A stretch of 64,000 nt of DNA from Mytilus galloprovincialis (taxonomy: Eukaryota; Mollusca; Bivalvia; Mytilida; Mytilidae), in contig NC_134846.1 in the NCBI RefSeq assembly GCF_965363235.1, forward strand, positions 31,630,218 through 31,694,217. Reading direction: 5' to 3'. The notes below the pieces were generated by a model that made no database searches, had not been told where the DNA came from, and saw nothing but the letters and a program-made list of their open reading frames with translations. The position numbers and the translations under genes are program-made. This document shows positions 1 to 11,757 of the stretch, piece after piece; the stretch's first letter is position 1, and each line of letters starts with the position of its first letter.

Positions 1-677
1 TCTCAACTTGTACGATTCGCTCGTTTATGTAACTATGCATTAAATTTAGCGAGAGAAATTTATGTATTAGTGGAAAATTATTACACCAGGGTTTTCGAAT
101 TGCACAACCTAGTCAAAAACATTTACTAAATTTTATCATCGGTACAAGGACATCCTTCGTAAATACACTTCAATATGCAGACATATTCATATGATGAAGA
201 CATAATCTTTCAATCAGTTTAATTGAGGTCTGGAGCTGGCATGTCAGTAACTGCTAGTAGTCCTTTGTTATTGTATGAACCTGACTATTGTCATTTTGTT
301 TAGTTTTTTTGTTATCTATTCTGACATCGGACTTTTTTTAAACTGAGTTTTACTGTGCGTATTGTTGTGTGTTTTTTCTACATTGGCTAGAGGTATAGGG
401 GGTGTTTGAGGTCTCAAAAAACATGTTTAACCCCGCCGCATTTTTGCGCCTATCCAACGTCAGGAGCCTCTTGCCTTTGTTAGGCTTGTATGATTTTTTA
501 TTTAAGTTTGATTTATAGATTTCGGAGTTAGTAGGACGTCCATTATCACTGAAATATAGTATACATATTTTCTCGCTGCATTGAAGACCCATTGGTGGCC
601 TTCAGCTGTTATCTGCTCTTTGGTCGGGTTGTTGTCTCTTTGACATATTCGACATTTCCATTCTCAATTTTAAAGTA
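1..677 (+). mobile_element. Reverse-transcriptase retroelement, C-terminal end plus 3' tail (family A)
   Basis: Bases 1-170 translate in pieces to the C-terminal helix region of a reverse-transcriptase protein (SQLVRFAR, then FYHRYKDI). The same region is present in the opposite orientation at 22.6-22.98 kb. It is followed by the same 3' tail found at 21.93-22.44 kb, ending near 675 in CATTCTCAATTTT. The copy runs off the left edge of the window and is an old, broken copy. The RT type (Penelope-like or another non-LTR class) is uncertain. The order RT end then tail shows that isolated tail fragments elsewhere in the window come from this retroelement. Confidence 0.6.
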
Positions 678-1480
678 AATAAATTGTCGTCAGATCCAAC
701 AAAGTTTGACTTATTAGCTGATCATATTTAATCTAATCTTCGATCTATCCATAGTAATTATAGTTTTTCAGATAATAAGAAAAAACTCTAAAAGAAGAAC
801 AAACACCGTTATTACAGGTCAATTACTCCAAAAAGAATTATATGTAGATCTTGCATTGCTGATCAGTTTTCTTGTAATCGGATTTAAGTTAATCTGATCA
901 TTTTTCATGTTTCTCCACCTGTCAGATTTTCTCTTCTTACTGCGGTTTTCAAGATGATAGACAAAACTTGCATTTAACCCCTACGTTCTAATTTTAGCCC
1001 TGTCAGCCATGTTGGTTAACAGGCCGGGAATCGGGCACATTTTTTAAAAATCTAGAGTTCCTATAGATGAGTGTGGCCAAGTTTTGTTAAATTTAGTCTA
1101 GAGTTTCAAAGACGATTATTGTATAAAGTTAACGACAACGATGGGCAACGGACATCAAATGATACTTTGAGCCAGAGGAAGTTGAAAAAAGGGGGGCCAA
1201 TTTAGATAGAAAAAAACTCAGTTCAGGACAACATATTTTCATGAGCATGACCTTAGTCAGAGTAGAGTTGTATGGAAAAACTAAGTGGGGTTTTTTTCTG
1301 CATTTTTTTTTTTTTTTTTTTTTTTTTGTGGTTGATGGTAGATTGTAGATTTTTTTGTTAAGATTTTACCACATGTTTTTTAGACGTGGGACGATATAGA
1401 TGGACAATTTCACTTTTTTGACAAATTTGTAAACGTCTTCGTGAGTTTGCATAGGTACATTTTTGGGGGAGGACAGCGCA
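678..1480. other. AT-rich spacer, nothing recognised
   Basis: No gene or repeat was recognised here apart from a T tract of about 25 bases near 1303-1327. No open frame of interest was seen on either strand. Confidence 0.5.
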
Positions 1481-1645
1481 ATTGTCTTCAATGCAACGAG
1501 AAAATCCCACGCCCGAAATCGTGCTTCAGCTGGCCCCTGAACAAAAATGTATACTAGTTCAGTAATAATGGACGTCCTACTAACTCCGAAATCTATAAAT
1601 CAAACTTAAATAAAAAAAATCATACAAGCCTAACAAAGGCCCTTT
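1481..1645 (-). repeat. Family A retroelement tail fragment
   Basis: Contains the modules TTCAATGCAACGAGAAAAT, GCTTCAGCTGGCCCCTGAAC and CATACAAGCCTAACAAAGGC in the order expected for the minus orientation of the tail at 63.5-63.9 kb. It breaks off in the TAACAAAGGCC module. Confidence 0.6.
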
Positions 1646-2360
1646 TTTCTAAAATTGGTATTTTTTTCTTTTCTTTGAATTTCGCGTTTTGTTTTTAATA
1701 TACTAGAAATAAAAACGTATAATTACAATCAATTTCTAGTATACTATCCACAGAGGTCACTGGTAATTTATTAATAAAAAGATACATATATATCAATGTC
1801 TGTTGTGTGTAGTGAACTAGGCAATGGTAATAAATAATGTAAAAATACAGGTTTTTGCAAGCACATGATTGTATAACATGTATAATAATTTGTGCAATAA
1901 TTTTGAAGGATGTATAAAAATATATATATATTAAAGGGGTGCTAGAAAAAAGAAGGATGGCTAATCAAAATTGTCCTGCTCTAATCGGACCATCAATTTA
2001 CAACAGAAAGATAAAACAGCTGGTAAAACCGAAACTGAAACTAGATATCAAAACAAATATGTGTTGTTCCACTTTTCATTTAAAGTGTGTTTAAGTATTA
2101 ATTTGAAGAAATAATCATACGTACGATTGTTTGTTTACATCTGCAGGATACACACAGTTTTGATACATGTACCACTTTATTTCTAATGAGAGAAACATCG
2201 TAATCACGTGGTTTCAATAAAGTTATATTTGTTCAACTTTGCCAAAGTACATAGCGATAGGGTTCATATACACATGTACATGTATGTTATATGAACTTTA
2301 ATTAAATAATGGTTTTAAAAGTATCAAAATAAGGAATTCTACTGTAAAATTGAAATAAAA
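1646..2360. other. AT-rich spacer, nothing recognised
   Basis: AT-rich sequence with short TA runs. I see no gene, RNA or repeat boundary in it. Confidence 0.5.
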
Positions 2361-2640
2361 AAGAATGTGTCCATAGTACACGGATGCCCCACTTGCGCTA
2401 TCATTTCTATGTTTACTGGACCGTGCAAATGGGGTCAAAACTCTAATTTGGCAGTGAAATTAGAAAGATCATATCATAGGGAACATGTGTACTAAATTTG
2501 ATTGGACTTCAACTTCATCAAAAACTACCGTGACTAAAAACTTTAGCCTGAAGCGGGTCAGACGGACGGACGGACGAACGAACTAACGAACGGACGCACA
2601 GATCAGAAAGCATAATGGCCATAAATGGGGCGCATAACAT
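2361..2640 (+). repeat. Bivalve dispersed repeat, GTCCATAGTACACGG type
   Basis: Opens with AATGTGTCCATAGTACACGG and GATGCCCC and closes with GGGGCGCATAA, so the short ends are roughly inverted. A tract of ACGG/ACGA units lies near 2566-2600. The same sequence recurs at 38331-40040 with the shared module GGAACATGTGT. It is a non-coding dispersed repeat; I cannot assign a superfamily. Confidence 0.6.
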
Positions 2641-3007
2641 ATGATTTTGTTGGTCTGTTATACTTAAGCCGCAATACTGACATATGTTCTTTGTTAACGA
2701 TCACATATGCACCTCTGTATACGTTAAATATCAAAACGAATTTAGTGCATATCCATTCATTTTCAAAAAATCGTACATTGAGCTGAGTTTTAGTTTACAT
2801 CATCGTCCAAAAGATGCATGAAATATTTGCCACTGAAATAAATTTAAAAAAAAACAAAACACAATCGGTCTAGTTTACTTCAAAGATTCCCTTGACCGGG
2901 GCTACTATAATATGTATGTAAGCATTTAGATACATGTAATCGCTAAATCTATTCGCTGCACCTTTTGCTTAGTTGGTATAGGAATGGCTAATCAGCTAAG
3001 GTCCTAT

Positions 3008-6000
3008 TAGTCCAGTCGATTTGTGCAGATTTTTGACAAAATTGCTCAGATTGTGGTAAAAGCATGAAATTTGGCATAGTAGTAGTATATGTCATGGACA
3101 ACATTTTAAGCTATGAACCCAATCTGAAAATCGAAATTAGCGGAAGAGGCGGCCATTTTAAAATGGCGGCCGTTTGATCTCAATAGATTAATAATAGAAA
3201 ATCATGAAAATTATATTAGAGAAGATATTGACATGAAATCTGGTTGATAGAATAACAGTGCTGAATCCAATTGTCTTGTAGAACAAAAGTTTTGAAATAT
3301 TACCCATATTGAATGGCGGCCATTTTGAAAAATCTTTTTTTTTTAAGCCAAAATATGTAGTCATTATCCGATATAATAAAAAAAATGCATTGTGGAAGAT
3401 ATATACAAATGTATTTGTTTGAGCTATATAAACAGGACAAAAAGCTAGCCTATCCCCCTCCCCCGAGTTATTCTTCTGTTTTGTAGCGGGTATAAAAGCA
3501 TTAAAATGCGGACACGAAGAGGATCATAAAATGAACTATTACTCTGAAAGCAATATTCGTGCAACCGCTTGTTCAACATAGAATAACATGAGAATTTTAT
3601 TTTATATGTAGAAATAAAGCAAGAAAATATGTGTATACCTGTCGTTTATAATAGTTGGCTGATTACTTGATAATTTGTTTTGTTGATATTGTTCATTTGA
3701 AACAACTTTCAAAAACCTTGATTGCAGACATAATAAATGAATTTTATATCATAAGTAATGTTATAAGAACATCAACTGCTCAAATGTTCTCAATTAACGT
3801 TGACAATATCTAACAATAAATGAAATGTACATGTACATGTTTTGTCAAATAACACTCTGTGTATCATATTCTATCACATTGTCCTCCACATTAACATAGA
3901 GTAGTACAACTTAATACTGCCTTTACACATTTTCAATTCCTTAGTTACCGTGTTTACTTTGACTTATAAGTTAAGCGCTTGCTGCAGGAAATTATTATAT
4001 AGTCATATGGTATATTCATCACAATTGACAAGGACTGTCATCTGAGGACTTCATATATATTGATTTTTTGGTAGCCATCTTGAATGATGGTCAATTTGAA
4101 AACATGAATCTACAATATATCATTATTCACTAATCTTATTAATTCACTGTTTTCATTCATACTTTTTTTACTAATTTATATTGGATATTCACAAAGAGGT
4201 CAGATAAGGCATGCACATGTTTACAAAATTAAGATATCAGTATCAAAATTTCTGTTACTTACACGTTTAAACTTTTTAAAACAGAAATTACGTATATACA
4301 TTTGTATTATATAATTTATGACCGAAAGTTTTGTTGTTTTGGAAAAGATCATAATTGTTGATTTCGAAAACACTGGAACTAGATATAAGTAAAACATAAT
4401 GTGCAATTAGACTGGAAGGAATGTGTAAAACGGCAATAGAGGACATGTAATGGTTTGCAATGCCAAGCAGATACAAAAAGAACAGTCATAGACATTTGAG
4501 CTGGCAATCCCTCTTTTGATGCAAGCATACGAAGATGTTGGGTCTTGAATTGGTTTTCCTTTCGCTCAATTCGAAACAGTTGAATGAGGGCTATGGAACT
4601 GCAGAAACCCTCCAGAATCACAAGGCAAAATGGCACAAACCATGTCAAACAAATTTTCAGACCTCAAAATATTTCATCAGCAAAAGGGAAAACATACTTC
4701 TGATGTTGAAGATAAGTTGCCAATTGGAAGGAAACAAAAAGTAACCAGACACTGTAAAGTGGAACTGGATCAAAAAGAACAATGAATGCAATTTTTTTTT
4801 TCTGTGGGGATGTATCTGAATGAAGATCTCCATGTTACATCGACATTTTCAAATCGACAAAAATAGGGCATGACTGTGCACATGTACTACAAGACATATT
4901 CCCTTTGCCAAAGTAAGAGCTGGAGATGTCAAATCACTAGTATCATGCTTGATGATTGATGAAACTTGACAACATAGCAAATAGGCAGAATAAAAGACAC
5001 AGAAAGAAAGCCAGGAATCTTTTATCCTTGGAGTTGTGCTTTCCTCAATAATGAAATACATTGATGGAACACGGTCTGGAAGAAGCACTGTACCAATCTC
5101 CAAGCTTGCAGATCACGCTAAATTGTACAGTCAACGCCTGGAAGATCTTGAGGTTATCATGGAAGGAAGAACTGATACAACGCAGTTAACAAAATTGGCA
5201 TGTAGCTGCTATAGGATATCTATAAGCATACAAGCAAGATAAATTAGTGCTCTTGATTTTCAACAAATGTAATCGTGAAGCTCTGAAACAGACCTAATAG
5301 AAAAAGGGTAAAAATGAAGGCATCACCATAGCCATAGCAGGCAAAATAGATATGCTTGATACTAAGAATAACTTTACAGGGACACTCAATAACAGCTGTT
5401 TACACGAATTAGTTCAACAGACATAAGTTTCCTTAGTAAAAATGATACAGCATGGCCAAACATAAAGACACAGTCCAGAAATATCGTTGAGTGGCAGACA
5501 AGACTTACCATTTCTCAGCTATAATAGTTCAATTGTGCAACTCGTCGTTGAAAGGATACAACTGCAACTTATCAGTCCTCAGATAGAGAGTAAGATGTCT
5601 CAAAGATTGTGGAACTGATTCATTTGGAAAGTCTACATTGAATGTCCCTGTAAACCTTTTTATAGTAACAAACTTATCTCTTCAAACTTTTCTAGTTACT
5701 TTGACTATGAAGAGGCCTTCATCATCACGACTAAAAGACATGGCCTGTTTCAAAACTTCCCCAACATATTCGTTGAGAATCCGGAGAAAGACGCAACCTT
5801 TCGTGTGTGCTTGCATATTATCTATGGCAGCTAGTATTCAATTTTTCAGAAGTGTTGTATTAATCATTCTTGTACAATTTACCAATATCATCAATTTCAA
5901 ATATTAAAACAATAGATGTTCCAAAGTGTGAGCCGTCACTGTTTTCTATCAATTGGGCGAGCCCCATTCCATGGATAACAGATTCTTGACTATTTTTTCT

Positions 6001-7162
6001 GTGTCTCGAATTCTGTCAAATCGCCCTGTCGTGCAGTTTTAACAAACATTTAGCATGATATCTGCTCCTGAAATATTAATCTCCAGCACTGAGTCTTGCT
6101 AAAAGAACAATGGTTAGTAGTTCAAGTGACAGTCACATACTCTATTGTCGATCATAATTGTCGAGGCTTCATGATGATAGTCAGATACCTCATCAAACTG
6201 AAAGAAAAAAATTCCTGCAATCATATTGCTCTTGTTAATTCATCACAACCGTGACTGGTTATATTACAATTATTTTCAATCCGTGACTCATCTTAGACTT
6301 TTTTCGTTTTTCCGGACAAAATATATTTTGATCTTAAGATTTGCTTTGACAGAATAAATACCTTTTGCCTTGTCATTCTCCCATTACATTGCCTTCATCA
6401 ACTTGGAACCGTTGTATGCTTACAGAAAATGACTGATTACCAGCTCAAATGTCTATGTCTGCTCTTTTTGTATTTGATTGACATTGTAAATCCTCATGTG
6501 TCCTCTCTTGACGTTACGGAATTCTTTCCAGTCTATTTATTATTTTTTCAGCTCCATTGACTTAATACCTACGTATTATTCCTTTTCAACATACAGTGGT
6601 CATAACTTATATTGTATATACCAATTTTTTGGTGGTAAAAAAGTTACTAAGGCCTACATGCTAAACTGCAATTAAAAGAATTTACGCATATTTTTTAAAT
6701 ACATTTATTAGTTAACATATGCATGCCTTTTTTCAGCACTTGGTGAATATATCCTATATGAATAGCAACAGTCATATAAATAAATGATAAGAAAAACTAG
6801 TTGTAAATGCATATAAAACTTAGTATTAATTCCAAAAACAATTTAGGATAGCGAATAATGATATATTTGAAATTTACGTTTCCAAAATGGCCACCATTCA
6901 AGATGGCCACCTAATACTTCAATAGTCCTCAGTTGATATCCTTTGTCATAAGATATACGAAAGTTTATCAAAATTGGTAAAGTAATATATTTTTTATATT
7001 TTTTTTAATAATTTTTATTAATTTTTTGGACATGATTTCAAAATGGCCTTTTCTGAATTGGGTCCATAGCTATAAATGTTAGTTATGACCTCAACTAACA
7101 CTCTGCCAAATTTTATGCTTTTACCACTATCTGAGCAATTGTTTCACAAATCGACTGGACTA
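3008..7162 (+). mobile_element. DNA transposon with long TIRs carrying an orphan-family gene remnant (copy 1)
   Basis: The left end starts TAGTCCAGTCGATTTGTG and the right end is its inverted copy. The inverted similarity runs about 110-120 bp inward, including the core AAGCATGAAATTTGG (left) and AAGCATAAAATTTGG (right, inverted). TAT lies directly outside both ends (3005-3007 and 7163-7165), as expected of a 3-bp target duplication. Subterminal copies of a GGCCATTTT/GGCCATCTTGAA motif occur inside both ends. The interior carries a decayed plus-strand remnant of an uncharacterised mollusc/cnidarian protein family (4535-5560). Copy 2 lies at 52310-56057. Superfamily is open; 3-bp duplications would fit Academ. 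Confidence 0.75.
4535..5560 (+). pseudogene. Decayed N-terminal part of an uncharacterised mollusc/cnidarian protein family
   Basis: Pieces in several frames match, from memory, the N-terminal order of a large uncharacterised protein family found in many mollusc and cnidarian gene sets. They are a KWHKPC motif near 4628-4645, a DCAHVLQDI-like stretch near 4872, ISKLADHAKLYSQRLEDL near 5098-5150, and HGxNIKTQSRN...LTISQL near 5450-5520. The frame is interrupted many times, with stops and shifts between these blocks, so this copy cannot be functional. The C-terminal nuclease-like part seen in copy 2 was not found here. The plus-strand open frame that begins at 4535 encodes 69 residues. Function of the family is unknown to me; its position between the TIRs suggests it is the element's own protein. 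Confidence 0.6.
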
Positions 7163-7783
7163 TATGAACCAATCCCGGCTCGTAAGCGTGTTACAGTGGT
7201 AATTGAAGAGAGGAAAATGATGCTCTGCTGTTAATGTCTTAATATACTGGTACATTACTATATAACATAGGTCCTTTTAAGTGGACCATTCTTGTATGGT
7301 ATGAGTTGGGGAAGGTCGAACGGTTACTTACATCCACTTAATTTGAACTCTCGTGGATGAATTAATTTTAGATGAAATTTTGCAAATATACATTGTAGGC
7401 TAGCATTTATAAACGAATCCAATCAAGAAAACTTAACGTTGATCACGTAGCCGTGTCGTGCGAACCCTGTCAGGGAGAAACGTATACTTCTATATTTACC
7501 AAAAATTGTTGTACTCGTTACGCTGGTAAAAATTGCCAAGCAAACAACAACCATTTGACCATTAAATGAGACCAAGGACAAAAGTCAAATGTTAAAAGGA
7601 AACTACAGAGCATATACATCTTTTACAAGAAATGGAAGTTTGCAGATCTTCTTCTTTAACACATAAAGCTGGTATGGATAGAAGGAGACAAGCGTTCACT
7701 CTATACATTCATTATATCTCATTAAGATTATAGTACAATATATAATATTGGTAAGTAAACGTCGAATATAATAAAAATTATAT
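7163..7783. other. Spacer downstream of the CSKMT exon
   Basis: Right flank of the transposon and presumed 3' untranslated or intergenic sequence of the minus-strand methyltransferase gene. No further feature was recognised. Confidence 0.45.
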
Positions 7784-8409
7784 CTATTTTTTCAATACAG
7801 TATACATGAAATATTCAATACTTTCACTGCTTAAAATTTTGTAACTAATTGAAATATTCCAGTTCCTACACGATTCCTCCAGGAAAGGAATTCTTACATC
7901 CGGGTCTTCGTCTGTAAATTGTAACAGCTTTCCGTTCGGACATAACACTCTAAATGCTTCAGACAGCACTGAATGAGTTCTTTCTTTTCCTTTTATTTTA
8001 TCTTTGAGTAAAGAGTCTGTCGTGCCTTTATCGAAAATTATGTTCATCGTGTCTGCTTTAAATGGAAGACTTTCTGCATCACCGCAAACATACATGATTC
8101 TTGCAAAAGGATTAGAAGCATCCCGAAAGTCTGATCGAAATATGGAAGATCGCTGAAATTGTAGGCATTCTTTCACATAATCAAAACAAAATAAATTAAA
8201 ATTGTCTTTTAAATGTTTAGATAATTCAGATGGGAATCGCGATGTTCCGGTACCCAAGTCCAGTAAATGTAAAATGTCTTTACTTTTGGTTTCTTCTAAA
8301 TATGGTAAAACGGACTGAACTGTCAAATAAGGATCTGTCAACCAATCAAATGCCTCGTTACGTTCCTTATACCTCTGATTCCAGTATTCCCATCGACTCA
8401 GGCTGTCGT
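7784..8409 (-). CDS. CSKMT: CSKMT-like mitochondrial citrate synthase lysine methyltransferase, terminal coding exon
   Basis: This exon encodes a class I SAM-dependent methyltransferase. The segment starts WEYWNQRYKE, continues with a glycine-rich motif I (LLDLGTGTSRFP), an acidic motif near YVCGDAESLPF, then FDKGTTDSLL, and ends with the signature LLQFTDEDPDVRIPFLEE. That signature closely matches vertebrate CSKMT (METTL12), which methylates a lysine of citrate synthase in the mitochondrial matrix. The frame ends at a TAG at 7784-7786. Upstream, TGTATTTCAG gives a splice acceptor, so the exon starts at 8409 in phase 1; the in-frame ATG at 8453-8455 is intronic. The missing first exon should encode the mitochondrial presequence and was not found. 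EEF1AKMT-type relatives share the fold but usually lack the DEDPDVR block. Confidence 0.85.
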
Positions 8410-9233
8410 CTGAAATACATGTTAAGAAAACAAAATTAAGCTGTACAATTTCCACTGTGACATTTCAAGATCATAAAAAGACTTCTACCATTTTAAAAAC
8501 AAAAGATTTTAACAAAGGCCATGGTTGATACTGAATCAGGGAATTTGATATCTCGGAACATTTAATTAATTTCTGTACACTTCAATTTTTATGTTAAGGG
8601 CCATTTTTCTCTATTCTTTATATTTCAACATCTCATTATTCTCTATTCTATATTTTTCCCCATTTTTCTCTTTTCTTTATATTTTAGTCCATTATTCTCT
8701 ATTCAGTAAACTTCCCATCATCACCACTTTGAATACTATATATATTGCCCTCTGGATTTCTTAAGGCTACAAACTTCCTGGCGCTGCTGTCTCACTGCAA
8801 TTTGGTGTATACCCACATCCCTGTGAATTCATAGCGAGATTCATATCCCCCTTGAGTACTCGTTTTTTAAAAGTAACTTACGAAATACCCTACTTAATAT
8901 TTTACCAGCTATATTCCTAGATTGAATAGATTACGGTCGTTGAAATCTACAAAAAAAAGGTCACTACAGACATGACAGACATAGTGAACGAATTGGGAAA
9001 TATATAAACACCATAAGAAGGAACTGAAGGAGCATATCCAACTAAAAAAAAGGAAATAAAATAGAGAACAATATTTAAAATGTCTCTTTTTGGCGTAAAT
9101 CCATTCCCATTCTAGATGTAACATAAATTAATACTAAAAACAAAGTCATAGAAGATGGAATGCATTACAAAGGATTATATCCGTAATAAGAAATACTGAT
9201 TTGTCAAAGATCGAATTATTTTAACATGTTTAA
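8410..9233. repeat. Spacer with CATTATTCTCTATTCT minisatellite
   Basis: Presumed first intron or upstream region of the CSKMT-like gene. About 8585-8705 holds a degenerate tandem repeat of the theme CATTATTCTCTATTCTTTA (four or so units). A similar theme occurs at 61.86-62.04 kb. No first exon of the gene could be identified here. Confidence 0.5.
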
Positions 9234-9824
9234 GGTTCATCATAACAAACGGACAAATATGGCTGTATTTACATGCCAAAAACTACTCTGAGTACAGACT
9301 TACCTGTGAAGTTTGAAAAGTTTTAATGCCTGGCATCCACTAGATATAATAAAGTTAAATGCATTTTGTGTTTCAGAAAATTAAAATCTCTTTTGGATTT
9401 TGATGGGCATTTTTTTTTCCTTCATGCAAAAGGTGTCAAAATTAACTTAGTTGTGGTACAACTATGAGATGCTCCCTCAGGTAAAAAAAACGGTTTGTAT
9501 TGTTTTGATTGTCCTTAATTGACATGGATAAGAGGTATCTTCACAACTATAGGTGAGTTAAAGAGTTTATCTGAGTCAGTGAGTGGACAGTATCAAAGTA
9601 ATTCAGGTGTTTGTTTATTTTTACACCTTCTGCAGACAGGGAAAAAAATCCCCATCAAAAACCAAGAAAGATTTTATCTTTCTTAAACACAAAATGCATT
9701 TAACTTTTATATATCTAGTGGATGCTAGGCATTAAAACTTTCCAAACAGTTCAGGTAATTCTGTACACAGAGTAGTTTTTGAGGTGAAAATACGGCCATA
9801 TTTGTCCATTTGTTATGATGAACC
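9234..9824. mobile_element. TTAA-flanked MITE with about 150-bp inverted ends
   Basis: Ends are GGTTCATCATAACAAA and its inverted copy, and the inverted similarity continues about 150 bp inward (GGACAAATATGGC, then GCATCCACTAGATAT, then GTTAAATGCATTTTGTG). TTAA lies directly outside both ends (9230-9233 and 9825-9828). A TTAA duplication is typical of piggyBac and Kolobok elements. No coding capacity is seen in the 591 bp, so this is a non-autonomous copy. Confidence 0.8.
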
Positions 9825-9828
9825 TTAA

Positions 9829-10214
9829 TATTTCATTTACTGTTATCTGTTTTTGTCCATTTTAATTCCTTGTTATCAGTTATGAGCCAAATCAATTTGC
9901 TGTTTTGCTGTTATTGGGACCCCCCTTTGCCACCCCCCCCCCCCCTCATTATAAAACGGGAGATGTCTAACCTTCCCTTTGTCTGCGGCTGGGGGATGGG
10001 GTATAGGCTCATAATGTTAGTATTCAAGAGTGAGATTTATGATAGAAAATAAGGTTGTGTAGCTAGCTAGGTTATCTCCAAGTCCTCGCTGACACATTTA
10101 GTTCACTGAATATTTTAAAAAAATACCTGTTATGTGTCTCGCTGAAGCCAAATGCAAATTATTTTGTGTTCTTTTGACCATACAAATACGAAATAATACT
10201 TTTGTCAACATTCT
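9829..10214. other. Spacer with a C tract
   Basis: Contains a run of about 14 C near 9937-9950. Nothing else was recognised. Confidence 0.45.
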
Positions 10215-10500
10215 AAATATTGACCTTCAAATACATAAAATTATCTACCTTTATAAGTAAATTGTGGCGGGAATTTCAATTTCAATCTTTTAGAAATATT
10301 AAGGCTTTTCTATACCTCAGAAATTATACCTTTGCAGTATTTGGCAAAACTTTTATGAATGTTTGGTTCTCTGTGCTTTTCAACTTCGTACTTTATTTGG
10401 CCTTTTTAACATTTTATGATTCGAGCGTCTTTGTAAGACGAAACGCGCCTGGCGCAAATACTAAATTTCAATCCCGGTATCTTTGATGAGTTCATATTTA
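10215..10500 (+). repeat. Mollusc retroelement-type 3' tail (family C)
   Basis: Carries the module series TTGCAGTATTTGGCAAAAC, GACGAAACGCGCCTGGCG and CCCGGTATCTTTGATGA, which I recall as a widespread mollusc repeat tail ending many retro-derived copies. A related stretch in the other orientation may lie at 58.85-59.0 kb. There is no coding region. Confidence 0.45.
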
Positions 10501-10698
10501 CCTGATCGTAACGGTTTTTTGGGTTGTTTTTTTTTAAATCTAAATTTACATTACTTTTTTTTCTTCTTTGCCATTTTTTAATCCATAGATTAGTAGAGGA
10601 TCATCAGTTTAGCTATAAAACCCTTACTTTTACAGTCTTCACAAAGTGAGGGTATTTTTGATCTAGGTTTTCTCTATCCGGACCCTCATGTAAACCAT

Positions 10699-10948
10699 CT
10701 AAGGGAACAACCATTTAACTTCAAAAAGGGAAAGATGAGGGTATGTATTCCTTTCTAAGGACTTCTAAAAAATATTCTGGTCAAGCAGATGTACAAAATA
10801 TTATTCTGAATGCAGATTTCCCCTATACCTGATAGTAAGATTGATAGTGTCAAAAAAACTAAATAAATGTGTTCGCGCTTTGCAAAAAAAAATTCTGCAT
10901 CAGAACAAAAATAACCCCCCTTTTTGAAGTTAAATGGCTGTTCCCTTA
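10699..10948. mobile_element. Foldback MITE, GGGAACAACCATTTAAC ends
   Basis: The left end GGGAACAACCATTTAACTTC is matched in inverted order by GAAGTTAAATGGCTGTTCCC on the right. The outside trinucleotides are TAA on the left and TTA on the right, both fitting the TWA target of PIF/Harbinger MITEs although they are not identical. A diverged relative lies near 49.85-50.02 kb, and 20893-21188 has similar ends. Confidence 0.6.
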
Positions 10949-11757
10949 TCTCATACAGTAGGACAACCGGAAGCGCCTGAGTAAGGATTTCGGTGCTCAG
11001 TGATACGGTTCACTGGACGACGTTGTCAACACGTAATGGCGGCCATTATTTGACGTTGGATTTGGCATTCCACGCTGAAAAGTTGCATTTATGACATTCT
11101 TGGATGCTTAAACTTTATGCTTAGCAACACAAAAGGTAAAGGTTTATTCCAGACATTTCAGTTAATTATTATCAAATAAGTCGGACCCAAAGAAATGATT
11201 TAAACGGCAAAAATAAAATGTAAAATTATATCAAACATGAAAATTAAAATCCAATATATCATCATTTCCTTTTCATATATACTAGTATTGAATGAATTAC
11301 ATTCGGTTTTCGGTCTAAGGTATCCGCACTTGTCTCCGGAAATATTATACCCACACAAGTTGTCAACATCCGTTTTTAAACTGGCCAAGGTGTTCTTCGT
11401 TCTTCACGATCTCCATGGAAAATATTCACGCTTTCACTTTTTGCTCAGATAATAGAACATTGTAAACCTTTAACTGCAAATACTGACCAAAATGAATCAA
11501 ATTCGAAAGCACGTATGATCACGTTTCATGCCGATTGTAAGTTCTTTCAAAAGGGGGGTAATTTCAAGGCCCCAAACATTGCAAAATATAGGCTACTGAG
11601 GCTACACGAATTTTGCTGAACGTCGTGGGTTCAACTCAATAGTGGACCCACTTTTACAGTACTGTTGGCTATTTTATACCTGGTATAATATTTCATTTGG
11701 AAAAAAAATATTTGTGTCCCTGATTTCATATATGTACACCAAAATGTAATATTCATA

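Noticed and set aside
8410-8455. ATG at 8453-8455 as the real start of the CSKMT-like protein
   Set aside because: The residues before SDDSLSRW are hydrophobic filler, and a good splice acceptor (TGTATTTCAG) lies just inside, so the extension is intronic.
11200-11388. Short minus-strand frame with a hydrophobic tail as an exon
   Set aside because: Looks mildly coding, but there is no convincing acceptor or donor and no family match.
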